From assembly GCF_042684265.1 (NCBI RefSeq), contig NZ_JBHULB010000007.1, positions 587,542-651,541 of the forward strand: a DNA stretch of 64,000 nucleotides. Direction: 5' to 3'. A model generated the notes under the pieces. It saw nothing but the letters and a program-made list of their open reading frames with translations. It made no database searches and was not told where the DNA came from. Below, piece by piece: positions 16,013-24,830 of the stretch (positions are counted from its first letter, which is position 1; every line of letters starts with the position of its first letter). Position numbers and translations under genes: made by a program. The stretch comes from Croceitalea marina. GTDB taxonomy: Bacteria > Bacteroidota > Bacteroidia > Flavobacteriales > Flavobacteriaceae.

Positions 16013-16459
16013 TTAATTTGCCCAATAATCAACAACAAAAACTTTTTCCACATAAGGTCCCAAACTTGCAACAAACTCTTGGTGCTTTGGATGTGGGGTA
16101 TAAATACTGTCCCTATCTTTTTCAGACCTAAATGTGAGTAAATAACAATGGGTAAATCCTTGGTGAAAATCCTCTGGACTATCGTTTAAACCCCATTCAA
16201 AATCCCGAATAACAGAGATGTGATTAGAAAGGTCATTAAAACTTTTGTTCAGTTTTTCCACTTGTTCCTCGCTAGCATCATCATTAAATTTAAAAATAAC
16301 TACGTGTCTTAATAGTTTTTCATCTTTCATTGGTTCTGTTTTTGCTTCCTCTTTTTTATTTTCTAATTCGGTTTTTGTTTCTTTCTCTGAATTCCCCGCA
16401 CAAGAACCCACCATTAAATAAAGTAGAGCAGGTATTAAAATTTTAAGTTTTCGCATCAT
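16013..16459 (-). CDS. exported Dabb-domain (dimeric alpha/beta barrel) lipoprotein
   Basis: 148 residues. The N-terminus is a lipoprotein signal (LLYLMVGSC) followed by a Lys/Glu-rich linker (about 22-48). Residues 50-146 form one Dabb domain: LLRHVVIFKFNDDASEEQVEKL, GFTHCYLLTFRSEKDRDSIYTPHPKHQEFV. Dabb proteins are usually cytoplasmic; here the domain is placed outside. Some Dabb proteins act in sugar or aromatic breakdown. It is last in the PhyH-SSS-SDR-Dabb series, 25 bp after the SDR gene, so it probably belongs to the same pathway. Confidence 0.82.
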   Translation of the reverse strand: MMRKLKILIPALLYLMVGSCAGNSEKETKTELENKKEEAKTEPMKDEKLLRHVVIFKFNDDASEEQVEKLNKSFNDLSNHISVIRDFEWGLNDSPEDFHQGFTHCYLLTFRSEKDRDSIYTPHPKHQEFVASLGPYVEKVFVVDYWAN

Positions 16460-16484
16460 ATTGGTTTTAAGTGTTTGAGTGTTT

Positions 16485-17279
16485 TTATATTAAGCCTCCT
16501 GTACTTCCTCCATCTATTTTTATTACCGAACCGTTGGTGGCAGAAGCCAAAGGGCTGCAGTAATAAGTTATGGTGTTTGCAACCTCATCAACATTTGCAA
16601 ATCTTTGTAAAAGTGACGAGGTTCTTTCATTTTTAAAAAACTCTGCTTCAACAGTTTCTTTAGATTTTCCTTTTTTATCAGCTTCATCTTTTAAAAAATT
16701 TTCTGCTCCTTTAGATAAAGTGGAGCCAGGCAGAATCGTATTTACAGTAACCCCACTAGCTTTTGTTAACTGCGCTAAACCTTTTGAAACAGTAATCATT
16801 CCTGATTTGGTCATGCTATATGCCAGCATATCTGGAGGTGCTAATTCTGCACATTCGCTAGATATAAATAATATTCTTCCCCAGTTTTTCTCCAACATTT
16901 TAGGTAAAAAATATCTGGAAAGTCGAACGCCACTCATAACATTTATGTTAAACTGTCGTTGCCAGAAGGAATCATCCATTTCAAAAAAAGATGCTGCTTT
17001 ATAGATACCAACATTATTAATCAAAATATCTATATCGCCAATTGCGTTACAGAGATTTTGCACTTCATCTTCATATTCAAAATTGGCAGGTATGCCATAG
17101 ATTTTGCTCTGTGTAAACTCTACACTAAGGTTACTTACTGCTTTATCAATTGATGCTTTGGTTCTACCATTTAAAATAACTTCCGCTCCTTCCCTAAGTA
17201 AAGATTTTGCTGTTGCAAAGCCTATTCCCGCTGTGGAACCTGAAATAAAAGCTGTCTTATTTTTTAATTTTAAATCCAT
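16485..17279 (-). CDS. short-chain dehydrogenase/reductase (SDR)
   Basis: 264 residues, classical SDR length. The cofactor loop is SGSTAGIG (13-20), the NNVG motif lies at 88-91, and the catalytic residues are Ser140/141, Tyr154 and Lys158 (YSMTK). The segment NGRT at 37-40 suggests NADP(H), tentatively. It probably oxidises or reduces a hydroxyl or keto group of the compound taken up by the adjacent symporter. It starts one base after the symporter stop and is followed by the Dabb lipoprotein, so the unit is tightly packed. Confidence 0.87.
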   Translation of the reverse strand: MDLKLKNKTAFISGSTAGIGFATAKSLLREGAEVILNGRTKASIDKAVSNLSVEFTQSKIYGIPANFEYEDEVQNLCNAIGDIDILINNVGIYKAASFFEMDDSFWQRQFNINVMSGVRLSRYFLPKMLEKNWGRILFISSECAELAPPDMLAYSMTKSGMITVSKGLAQLTKASGVTVNTILPGSTLSKGAENFLKDEADKKGKSKETVEAEFFKNERTSSLLQRFANVDEVANTITYYCSPLASATNGSVIKIDGGSTGGLI

Positions 17280-17280
17280 T

Positions 17281-18957
17281 TTAACCTGCCAAACCTATTG
17301 GACTGAATAGTGCCCATAAAGCGAGTACAAAGACAACAAGCAATACCGTAAGTGTTGCATCTTTTGACCACTGAATATTTTTTATTTCGATATTTTTTTG
17401 AAACGTAACCAAAGTTAGCTGCGCTTCAGATTTTGATTCTCCAAACCTACTTACAAACGCTAGAATTACCGCGCACAATAAAAATAAAAAGAGGGCAAAA
17501 TGTAAAAAGTTGATTTCTAAAAAATAGTAAAGTATTGTTCCTTTCTCAACAACTAACGATCCTTCCTTGCTCATGAATTCAGTAACCAACCTGAATATTC
17601 CAATGATAAATCCAGACCATAAAGCCACAATTGCTCCCTTGGCATTAATCCATTTATAAAACAATCCAAATAAAAAAACTGCAGCAATTGGAGGAGATAT
17701 GTAAGCCTGTACGCTCTGTAAGTAATGAAATATTCCCCCATCCATCAAACTCCTCATAAAAGGAATCCACCCCAAACTAACAATTACCAGTACAATTGTC
17801 GCTATTTGACCAAAACGAACTAAGCTCTTATCAGTTGCATTTGGTTTATACTGTTTGTAGAAATCAATTGTCAACAATGTAGAACTTGAGTTAAATGCCG
17901 ATGACAGCGAACTCATTAAAGCCGCTAATAACCCAGCAATAGCCAACCCTTTTAAGCCTATTGGAAGAAAACTATTTATCATTGCAGGTAAAGCTTGATC
18001 GGCGTTTTCTAAGACAAAATTAATTTCCCCCTTTTGCAAGAGAGCATAAGCAATGACTCCTGGAATAAAGAATATAAAAACTGGCAATAATTTTAAATAA
18101 CCTGCAAAAAGTGCTCCTTTACGGGCATTAGAAATATCTTTTGCCGATAAGGTACGTTGAACAATATACTGGTCTGTACACCAATACCAAACCCCCAAAA
18201 TTGGAGCTCCAAACAACATCCCGGTCCAAGGGTATTCAGAATCCGACATCGGTCGCCATAGGTTAAAAAACCTTTCTGTAGGTGGATTACCGTCAGTTTT
18301 AGAAGCTAATTCCAAGGTTGCTACCATTCCATCCCATCCTCCCAATTGATATAGGCCAAAACCTGTTACCGCTATAGCACCAACTAAAAGTATGACTGCT
18401 TGCACCATATCCGTATAGATAACAGCTTTTAAGCCTCCTAAAACAGTGTAGAAGCCTGTGGCAATTACTGTAATAATAGCGCCTGTCCAAAAAGGAACTC
18501 CAATAGTTTCAAAAACCAATGCTCCAGCGAAAATTATTAAAGAAATTTTAGTGATGACATAAGCCAAAATGGAGACCACAGACAAATAATTACGGCAAGC
18601 TTTCGAATATCTTTTCTCTAAAAATTCTGGCATCGTATATACTCCTGTTCTTAGATAAAAAGGAACAAAAACCCAACCCAAAAGAATAAGTACCAAAGAA
18701 GCTATTATCTCAAAATTCGCCATTGGCATATTAGCTCTAGCTCCTGCCCCAGAAACCCCCAATATTATTTCAGAACCGATGTTGGATGCAAATAAAGAAG
18801 CTCCTACTACAAGCCAACCTTGATTTTTACCAGCCAAAAAATAATCTGAAGCTGTTCCCGTTTTATTGCTTTTTGAAGCCCATTGGGCTATCCATAAGAT
18901 AATTGCAAAATAGAAAAGGATAATACCGATATCCCAAAAGCTCATAGTAGTTGTCAT
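17281..18957 (-). CDS. sodium:solute symporter (SSS family)
   Basis: 558 residues with about 14 membrane segments. Features include SDYFLAGKNQGWLVVGASLFASNIGSEIILG (TM1 sodium-site region, about 37-68), GGLKAVIYTDMVQ (the GG(L/M)xAVxxTD signature, about 172-185) and WYWCTDQYIVQR (about 263-274, characteristic of sugar/inositol-type SSS members). Most likely it imports a sugar, polyol or related organic solute with sodium. It follows the PhyH gene by 28 bp and precedes the SDR by one base. Confidence 0.9.
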   Translation of the reverse strand: MTTTMSFWDIGIILFYFAIILWIAQWASKSNKTGTASDYFLAGKNQGWLVVGASLFASNIGSEIILGVSGAGARANMPMANFEIIASLVLILLGWVFVPFYLRTGVYTMPEFLEKRYSKACRNYLSVVSILAYVITKISLIIFAGALVFETIGVPFWTGAIITVIATGFYTVLGGLKAVIYTDMVQAVILLVGAIAVTGFGLYQLGGWDGMVATLELASKTDGNPPTERFFNLWRPMSDSEYPWTGMLFGAPILGVWYWCTDQYIVQRTLSAKDISNARKGALFAGYLKLLPVFIFFIPGVIAYALLQKGEINFVLENADQALPAMINSFLPIGLKGLAIAGLLAALMSSLSSAFNSSSTLLTIDFYKQYKPNATDKSLVRFGQIATIVLVIVSLGWIPFMRSLMDGGIFHYLQSVQAYISPPIAAVFLFGLFYKWINAKGAIVALWSGFIIGIFRLVTEFMSKEGSLVVEKGTILYYFLEINFLHFALFLFLLCAVILAFVSRFGESKSEAQLTLVTFQKNIEIKNIQWSKDATLTVLLVVFVLALWALFSPIGLAG

Positions 18958-18985
18958 AATAGTTTTTTGGTTTACAATTAGCGCC

Positions 18986-19957
18986 TTACCAATTTTTCAG
19001 ACCTAACAATTTTTCGCCAAGGCTATTTAATTTTGCGGTATCATACTTGTCACGCTCCCAATTTCTCGGGTCTCCTGGAAAAGCATAGCCTTCTGGAGCA
19101 ATTCTTTTTTTCCAAGAATTAATACGCCAATTGCGTAACGCCTCATTGTCTTCTTCCGCAGGCATCATTGAAATATATTGAGCAATACGCACTTTATCCT
19201 TTGATTTGTTAGGTCTAATACCGTGGGGCTCTGTGCTATTAAAAATCAACAAATCTCCAGCATTCATTTTAACCTTTACAATCTTATTTTCTATACCATC
19301 CAAACTTGGTTGAAAATGATTTCGGTCTTCAGGTTGTGTCAACTTCCAGGTATCATAATTTCTATATAGCCATGGGATACATTGAAAACCTCCCATATCC
19401 TCATCTGTCTGATCGGCCAGTGCGAGAACACCTTGAACGTTTTGTGGTCTGGTCTCAGGGTCGTAATCCCAATGGATAAATCCTTTTTTGTTGTCTCCAG
19501 GCCGTTGCGGAAAATTTAAGTTTGCTCGATCAATAGTGACCCATAGTTTTTCAGTACCCCAAATATCTGCAAATGCATCATATACCCTTTGAGTCTGCCT
19601 ATTGTTCCATAAATATTGATGATTGTATACCTCTACCATTCCTGTTCCCGTTAACTCCTTCATTTGCATTTCTGCTCGAGGTGGTGCGTACCAAGTGCTA
19701 GGATCATTAGGGTCTTTCTCGTCAAATTCCCAAAGAAAATCTGCAGTTGCCTGTGCTTGTTCTTTAGATACCGCATTTTTAATTACGATATATCCGTTAT
19801 GAATCCAAAAACTCCAATCCTCTTCAGAGAGGACTCTTAATGCTTCTTTATTAAAGCGTTTATTTAAACTTTTTTTACTAGTCGTGGCCGTAGAAGGATT
19901 TCCGGGAATCTCTTTATGCCCCTTATTTGCCATTTCTAATTTTTCAGCATTCTTCAT
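18986..19957 (-). CDS. phytanoyl-CoA dioxygenase family (Fe(II)/2-oxoglutarate) oxygenase
   Basis: 323 residues. A jelly-roll oxygenase with the 2-His-1-carboxylate iron site visible as HWD (His162, Asp164) and His245 in TEPHGIRPN; Arg257 is a candidate 2-oxoglutarate ligand. The N-terminus WSFWIHNGYIVIKNAVSKEQ matches the PhyH start. Family members hydroxylate or dealkylate small metabolites. As first gene of the SSS-SDR-Dabb unit, it may perform the first oxidation of the imported compound; the substrate is unknown. No signal peptide, so cytoplasmic. Confidence 0.88.
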   Translation of the reverse strand: MKNAEKLEMANKGHKEIPGNPSTATTSKKSLNKRFNKEALRVLSEEDWSFWIHNGYIVIKNAVSKEQAQATADFLWEFDEKDPNDPSTWYAPPRAEMQMKELTGTGMVEVYNHQYLWNNRQTQRVYDAFADIWGTEKLWVTIDRANLNFPQRPGDNKKGFIHWDYDPETRPQNVQGVLALADQTDEDMGGFQCIPWLYRNYDTWKLTQPEDRNHFQPSLDGIENKIVKVKMNAGDLLIFNSTEPHGIRPNKSKDKVRIAQYISMMPAEEDNEALRNWRINSWKKRIAPEGYAFPGDPRNWERDKYDTAKLNSLGEKLLGLKNW

Positions 19958-19982
19958 AGTCGTAAGTTTTGTTTTACTGGTT

Positions 19983-19990
19983 CAAATGTA
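19983..19990 (-). promoter_or_regulatory. -7 promoter element of the PhyH operon
   Basis: The minus strand reads TACATTTG, 25 bases upstream of the PhyH ATG. The nearest TTG is 26 bases further up, longer than the 20-base spacing of other promoters here. That fits an activator-dependent promoter. Confidence 0.5.
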
Positions 19991-20031
19991 GTAGAGTGAC
20001 CATTACACTTTGGTGCCAATATTGACATAAA

Positions 20032-20093
20032 TTTGTACTATTTTAACTTTTTGAATATCATTACTTATTTTTAATGACAATTTTGTGCTATTT
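20032..20093. promoter_or_regulatory. direct repeats, candidate AraC operator
   Basis: TTTGTACTATTT (20032-20043) and TTTGTGCTATTT (20082-20093) differ at one base and are offset by exactly 50 bp. Each is preceded by TGACA and followed by a TAA trinucleotide. They lie between the divergent PhyH operon and the AraC gene. AraC proteins commonly bind direct repeats; the 50-bp offset is near five helical turns. Confidence 0.5.
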
Positions 20094-20110
20094 CTAATAA
20101 AAAGGCATTT

Positions 20111-21004
20111 ATGAAAATTCAATTGGAAACCATCTCTCCAGATGCTAAAAGTCCCTTCAGACTTTTGCATAATCCTAAATTGAATCATTTATTTTATTGG
20201 CATTTTCACCCAGAGCTTGAGCTTGTTTATATTGAAGGAGCTAGTGCAAAAAGACATGTAGGAAATCACATATCAGAATACAGCGAAAGTGACCTAGTCT
20301 TAATCGGCGCCAATATACCACACCTCAACTTTGATCACGGAGTAACAACGACCTATCGCAAAGAAGTTCTTCACTTTAAATCTAATTTTAGGGATAAGAT
20401 ACTAGACAGTTTGCCTGAGTTGCACCAAATTGATAGGCTACTGGAACTGTCGAAGTATGGAATTGCATTCTTTGGAACCACTAAAAAGGAGGTGGGGAAA
20501 CTCATGAAAACCTTGCACTACCTTGAGCCTTTTGATTACTTTATGACCATTATGAATCTTTTAAAATTATTAGCCGGCAGCAACGAATTTGAATTGTTGC
20601 ATAAAACCCCATTTGTTAATAAGTATAGTAGCAAAGAACAAGAAAGAATCCGTAAAATCTATGGTTTTATTGACGAACAATACCAGTCTAAAATCTCACT
20701 TGAAGAAGTGGCTTCGCTATGTAATTTGACCAAGCCCGCTTTCTGTCGATATTTTAAAAAAGCTACCGGAAGTACATTTATTGCGTTTTTAAATCAATAT
20801 CGCATAAGCCAGGCAAAGCGATTACTTTTAAAAGGTAAAAATGTGACCGAAGCATGTTTTGAATGTGGTTTTGAAAGCCTTTCGTATTTTAATCGAAGTT
20901 TCAAAAAAGTCACGGGTGAGAATCCATCAGAATTTAGAAAAACTTATTTAAAAAAAGAACCGCCCCGAGTCTTAGACACTTCGGAGCGGTTCCTAACTAA
21001 ATAA
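20111..21004 (+). CDS. AraC-family transcriptional regulator with cupin sensor
   Basis: 297 residues. The N-terminal half has a cupin pattern (FYWHFHPELELVYIEGASAKRHVG about residues 29-53 and DLVLIGANIPH about 62-72). The C-terminal double helix-turn-helix runs about 180-280, with LEEVASLCNLTKPAFCRYFKKATG and VTEACFECGFESLSYFNRSFKKVTGENPSEFRK. It is divergent from the PhyH operon and most likely its ligand-responsive activator. The last 17 codons coincide with the terminator hairpin of the opposite-strand gene. Confidence 0.9.
   Translation: MKIQLETISPDAKSPFRLLHNPKLNHLFYWHFHPELELVYIEGASAKRHVGNHISEYSESDLVLIGANIPHLNFDHGVTTTYRKEVLHFKSNFRDKILDSLPELHQIDRLLELSKYGIAFFGTTKKEVGKLMKTLHYLEPFDYFMTIMNLLKLLAGSNEFELLHKTPFVNKYSSKEQERIRKIYGFIDEQYQSKISLEEVASLCNLTKPAFCRYFKKATGSTFIAFLNQYRISQAKRLLLKGKNVTEACFECGFESLSYFNRSFKKVTGENPSEFRKTYLKKEPPRVLDTSERFLTK
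20957..20992 (-). terminator. intrinsic terminator of the downstream minus-strand lipoprotein gene, inside araC-type coding sequence
   Basis: On the minus strand GAACCGC and GCGGTTC pair with an inner CCGA/TCGG step, followed directly by seven T. It serves the lipoprotein gene at 21050-21967 and lies within the last codons of the AraC gene on the plus strand. Confidence 0.8.
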
Positions 21005-21049
21005 CCAACCAAAAAACTTGTTCTAATAGTCGTAGACTATTTATATTCC

Positions 21050-21967
21050 TTACATTTTACGTTTTCGCGTTACATTCATCTTTTTATTTGAAGATTTTAC
21101 ACGCTTTTTACCTGTCTTACTATCTGATTTTAAGAACTGTATAAACCCTCTGCCTCCAAATTCATAAACCGTTTCACTGGCAACGTGGTACAGTTCTATT
21201 GTACTATCATCAATAACGTACAACTCAAAATAATCATTGCCCAAAAAGTCATAATCGAGTGTTAAAGTTTTTAAAGTTTCATCATTGGTATCAAACACTT
21301 CATAGTCTCCCTCATAATCCCACTGAAGATTCTGTAAGGGAGTATTAGATGCGTCTATTGAAGATCTAAAATACCCTCCATTATCTGAAAAGAACTGCAA
21401 GTAATTTTCAGCATCAAATTCATTTATTGCACCAACTTCACTTGTAAAAGTTTTCTCCCATGCGCCATATTCTTGCAGAAACAAGTTTATATTTTCATAA
21501 AACACCCTGTCGTAATCAAAATTATTACGTCGATACCCGTTTAAAAAGTACGATGTATTAGAGCGTGCATCATAAAGTTCTAAAGTCGAATTGTTTACGG
21601 CAAAAACCTCTAGCGCCCATAAACCATCTACATCATGGTCAATATCTACCACTCCGCTTAATGTTGAATATGAACCAACATCAATACCAAGCCCATTACC
21701 GGTCTTGCCTATACCAACAATATTATTATTTGCATAAACGATGCCCCTATCAAAAGAAATGGTGAATGCACGTTGCAAAAATGGTACTTCTCCATTGCCC
21801 TCGGTTGCATTAATATCTACATACCATAAGTCATAAGACTGCAATGCCTGATCTGTATTAAAAGCAGATTCTACAATTATAGTATCATCTAAAATAACTT
21901 CTGTATAGCAAGAGCTTGCCATAAGTCCGATCCCTAATAATCCGAATAGTAGTTTTTTTGTTCCCAT
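21050..21967 (-). CDS. lipoprotein of unknown function
   Basis: 305 residues. A lipoprotein signal peptide (LLGIGLMASSC, Cys20) predicts membrane attachment. The mature part is rich in Asp, Asn and Tyr and in beta-type segments, for example LWYVDINATEGNGEVPFLQRAF, and repeats a pattern of LELYDARSNTSYFLNGY and IELYHVASETVYEFGG. This suggests two related halves or a repeated beta unit. The C-terminal 25 residues are strongly basic (Lys/Arg-rich). No known domain recognised. Its own terminator overlaps the end of the convergent AraC gene. Confidence 0.72.
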   Translation of the reverse strand: MGTKKLLFGLLGIGLMASSCYTEVILDDTIIVESAFNTDQALQSYDLWYVDINATEGNGEVPFLQRAFTISFDRGIVYANNNIVGIGKTGNGLGIDVGSYSTLSGVVDIDHDVDGLWALEVFAVNNSTLELYDARSNTSYFLNGYRRNNFDYDRVFYENINLFLQEYGAWEKTFTSEVGAINEFDAENYLQFFSDNGGYFRSSIDASNTPLQNLQWDYEGDYEVFDTNDETLKTLTLDYDFLGNDYFELYVIDDSTIELYHVASETVYEFGGRGFIQFLKSDSKTGKKRVKSSNKKMNVTRKRKM

Positions 21968-22106
21968 ATCTTTTGGTTTTAATGATTTGATAATACAATT
22001 TCAAGCATCATGCCAAAAAATATAACTATTTGAAAATCAATGTTTAATATGAATTCTTTTTGATTTACCTACCTTTAACTCTTTAATCGATGTTAATACA
22101 TTCCAT

Positions 22107-23096
22107 TTGAAGATTACAGTTTTAGGGGGTGGTAGCTGGGCCACAGCTATCGTAAAAATGTTAACGGAAAATTCTGATGATGTGCTTTGGTATATGCGAA
22201 GTGTCTATGCTATAGCACATATCAGAAAAGAGGGGCATAACCCCAATTATTTAAGTTCTGTGGAACTACACAACGAAAGAATTACGCTGACCGATGTAAT
22301 AGATGAAGCGGTGTCAGCTTCAGAAGTACTTGTTTTTGCCATTCCATCCGCGTTTTTAGAGACGGAACTGAAAAAACTGACCGTATCTCTCGAGAATAAA
22401 ATTGTTTTCTCGGCTATTAAGGGAATAGTTCCGGAAACCGGATTAATTGTTGGAGAGCACTTTCATGACCACTATAATATTCCTTTTGAAAATATTGGTG
22501 TCATTACCGGGCCCTGCCATGCAGAAGAAGTAGCCCTAGAACGTTTGTCTTATCTTACAATCGCCAGTGCCGATGAAAAAAAAGCAAAACTGCTCGCCTC
22601 TCATTTGCAAAGCCATTATATAAAGACCAAAATATCAGACGACATTATTGGTACCGAATATGCCGCCATGCTAAAAAATATCTATGCAATTGCAGCTGGT
22701 ATTGCCCATGGCTTAGGCTATGGAGACAATTTTCAAAGTGTTTTGATGAGCAATGCAATTCGTGAAATGAAACATTTCATTGACCGTGTGCATAAAATGA
22801 AACGAAACATTAATAATTCTGCATATCTAGGAGATTTATTGGTTACCGGATATTCCACTTTTAGCCGTAATCGTATGTTCGGTAATATGATCGGCAAAGG
22901 CTATACTGTAAAAAGTGCCCAAATGGAAATGAATATGGTTGCCGAAGGGTACTACGCTAGCAAAAGTGCGCATCTACTTAATCAAAAGCACAAGAAAAAA
23001 AGTAAAACTCCTATTATTAATGCGGTTTACGATATTCTGTATGAAAATAAAGACGCAAAAAAAACCTTTAAAAAACTAACCGATAAAATTGATTAA
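22107..23096 (+). CDS. gpsA: NAD(P)-dependent glycerol-3-phosphate dehydrogenase
   Basis: 329 residues. It makes sn-glycerol-3-phosphate from dihydroxyacetone phosphate for phospholipid synthesis. The cofactor loop VLGGGSWATA begins at residue 5, and the family motifs GPCHAEEV, LKNIYAIAAGIAHGLGYGDN and GDLLVTGYSTFSRNRMFG are present. The start must be TTG at 22107, since no in-frame ATG precedes the conserved MKITVLGGG start and an upstream ATG in another frame stops at once. Converges with glpD, sharing TTAA. Confidence 0.93.
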   Translation: MKITVLGGGSWATAIVKMLTENSDDVLWYMRSVYAIAHIRKEGHNPNYLSSVELHNERITLTDVIDEAVSASEVLVFAIPSAFLETELKKLTVSLENKIVFSAIKGIVPETGLIVGEHFHDHYNIPFENIGVITGPCHAEEVALERLSYLTIASADEKKAKLLASHLQSHYIKTKISDDIIGTEYAAMLKNIYAIAAGIAHGLGYGDNFQSVLMSNAIREMKHFIDRVHKMKRNINNSAYLGDLLVTGYSTFSRNRMFGNMIGKGYTVKSAQMEMNMVAEGYYASKSAHLLNQKHKKKSKTPIINAVYDILYENKDAKKTFKKLTDKID

Positions 23097-24766
23097 GCCC
23101 TTTCTAGGGAGAAATTAGAGTGGGAATCCAGCTCTTCTTCCAACTTTTCCTTAAACTTTAGAATTTCAGCATCATCGTAGTCGTATGATTTTTTAAACTC
23201 TGCCAATACAGGTTCCATATAGGTTCTAATACTGTCTATATCAAAATATAAACGCCCGGTTCTACGAATGAAGAAATCCATAGGATTCAGAACCATTTCA
23301 TTTTCGATACCAAATTTTAATTCTGCACGTAGCATCCGCAACCCAGCATCACTATTTTTGAAGGTTTTATACGCTTCAAGTATTTCTTCGGTCTGCTTTC
23401 CATAATTAGTCACGAGATACCAAGCATCATAGTGCACAAAGCCATCGGGCTCTATTTTTGAAAAGACTTCCTCGATATACTTTTTAACATGTTTGAATTT
23501 TTTGAATTGACTTCCACACAACGGAATTTTATCCGTACTACATTCCTTGAAATCTAAATCATATTCTTCTTCCATTTTTTTCGAAATACGATTTACAACA
23601 CGCTCGGCCATCTTACGATACCCTGTAAGCTTTCCTCCTGCAATACTCACTAATCCAGTATCTGAGGTAAAGATTTCGTCTTTACGTGATAACTCTGAAG
23701 CCGATTTTCCTTCTTCATGAATTAATGGCCTAAGACCTGCCCATGAAGAAATGATATCATCCAATTCTAATTCGATATCCGGAAACATATTATTGACCGC
23801 AGAAATCAAATAAATGGCGTCCGCGATATCTGTTTTAACATTGTCCTTATCCAAATTAAAATTGGTATCCGTAGTGCCGACATAGGTGATTTTTCCTCTA
23901 GGGATGGCAAACATCATTCTACCATCGGGAATATCGAAATACACGGATTGTTTTACTGGAAGTTTTTCAAAAGGAAATACCAGATGTACCCCTTTTGTTA
24001 AATGTAAGCGCTTTCCTTTTTTAGAATTGTTAGTACTTCGTAACTCATCAACCCAAGGGCCAGCGGCACTTATTACATATTTCGACTTGATATTGAACTG
24101 TGTGCCTGTGGCCACATCCATAACCTGTACTCCGGCTACTTTTTCATCTTCATAGATAAAATTCTCAACTTCAGCATAGTTTAAGGCCTTTGCACCGTAA
24201 TTCAGGCTTGTTTTAATATTTTCGATTGTCAATCTTGCGTCATCGGTACGGTACTCGGCATAGTAACCTGCACCGTTTAGAATCTTTTTAGGCAAAAGCG
24301 GCTCTAGTTTTAAGGCCTCTTTCTTTTCAAGCATTTGTCTTTTATCATCACCAGTCACCTGAGCCAAAATATCATAGACTTTAAGCCCAATAGACGTCAA
24401 CCACTTACCGTAAGAACCTCCATCGATTAGGGGCAGAAGCATTTTCTCGGGCAATACCAAATGTGGGGCCAATTTATGCACAATGGCGCGCTCCGAACCC
24501 ACTTCTTTTACCAACCAAAAATCGAACTGTTTTAGATAGCGTAAACCTCCATGTATCAATTTGGTCGACTTGCTGCTGGTACCAGAAGCAAAATCTCCCT
24601 TTTCTACCAAAGCTACTTTCATGCCCCTAGATGCTGCATCCAGGGCGATTCCCCCTCCTGTTATTCCACCGCCGATTACAACCAAATCATAAGTTTGAGT
24701 AGAAAGTTCTTGAATAATTTCTTTTCGATCAAGGTTAGAAAATCTAATCATGCTGTTCTTTTTCAT
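23093..24766 (-). CDS. glpD: FAD-dependent glycerol-3-phosphate dehydrogenase
   Basis: 557 residues from the ATG at 24766; an alternative ATG at 24751 is also possible. It oxidises glycerol-3-phosphate to dihydroxyacetone phosphate and passes electrons to quinone at the inner membrane. Motifs are the FAD loop VVIGGGITGGGIALDAASRG, GDFASGTSSKSTKLIHGGLRYL and the GKLTGYRKMAERV segment near residue 380. The family C-terminal helical domain is present. No glpF or glpK gene adjoins it. It converges with gpsA, the biosynthetic counterpart. Confidence 0.92.
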   Translation of the reverse strand: MKKNSMIRFSNLDRKEIIQELSTQTYDLVVIGGGITGGGIALDAASRGMKVALVEKGDFASGTSSKSTKLIHGGLRYLKQFDFWLVKEVGSERAIVHKLAPHLVLPEKMLLPLIDGGSYGKWLTSIGLKVYDILAQVTGDDKRQMLEKKEALKLEPLLPKKILNGAGYYAEYRTDDARLTIENIKTSLNYGAKALNYAEVENFIYEDEKVAGVQVMDVATGTQFNIKSKYVISAAGPWVDELRSTNNSKKGKRLHLTKGVHLVFPFEKLPVKQSVYFDIPDGRMMFAIPRGKITYVGTTDTNFNLDKDNVKTDIADAIYLISAVNNMFPDIELELDDIISSWAGLRPLIHEEGKSASELSRKDEIFTSDTGLVSIAGGKLTGYRKMAERVVNRISKKMEEEYDLDFKECSTDKIPLCGSQFKKFKHVKKYIEEVFSKIEPDGFVHYDAWYLVTNYGKQTEEILEAYKTFKNSDAGLRMLRAELKFGIENEMVLNPMDFFIRRTGRLYFDIDSIRTYMEPVLAEFKKSYDYDDAEILKFKEKLEEELDSHSNFSLERA

Positions 24767-24830
24767 AAATTTTATACAAAGATGCAAAAATATGTATGCT
24801 ACAATATGCTATTATTAATTTTTTGTTGCC

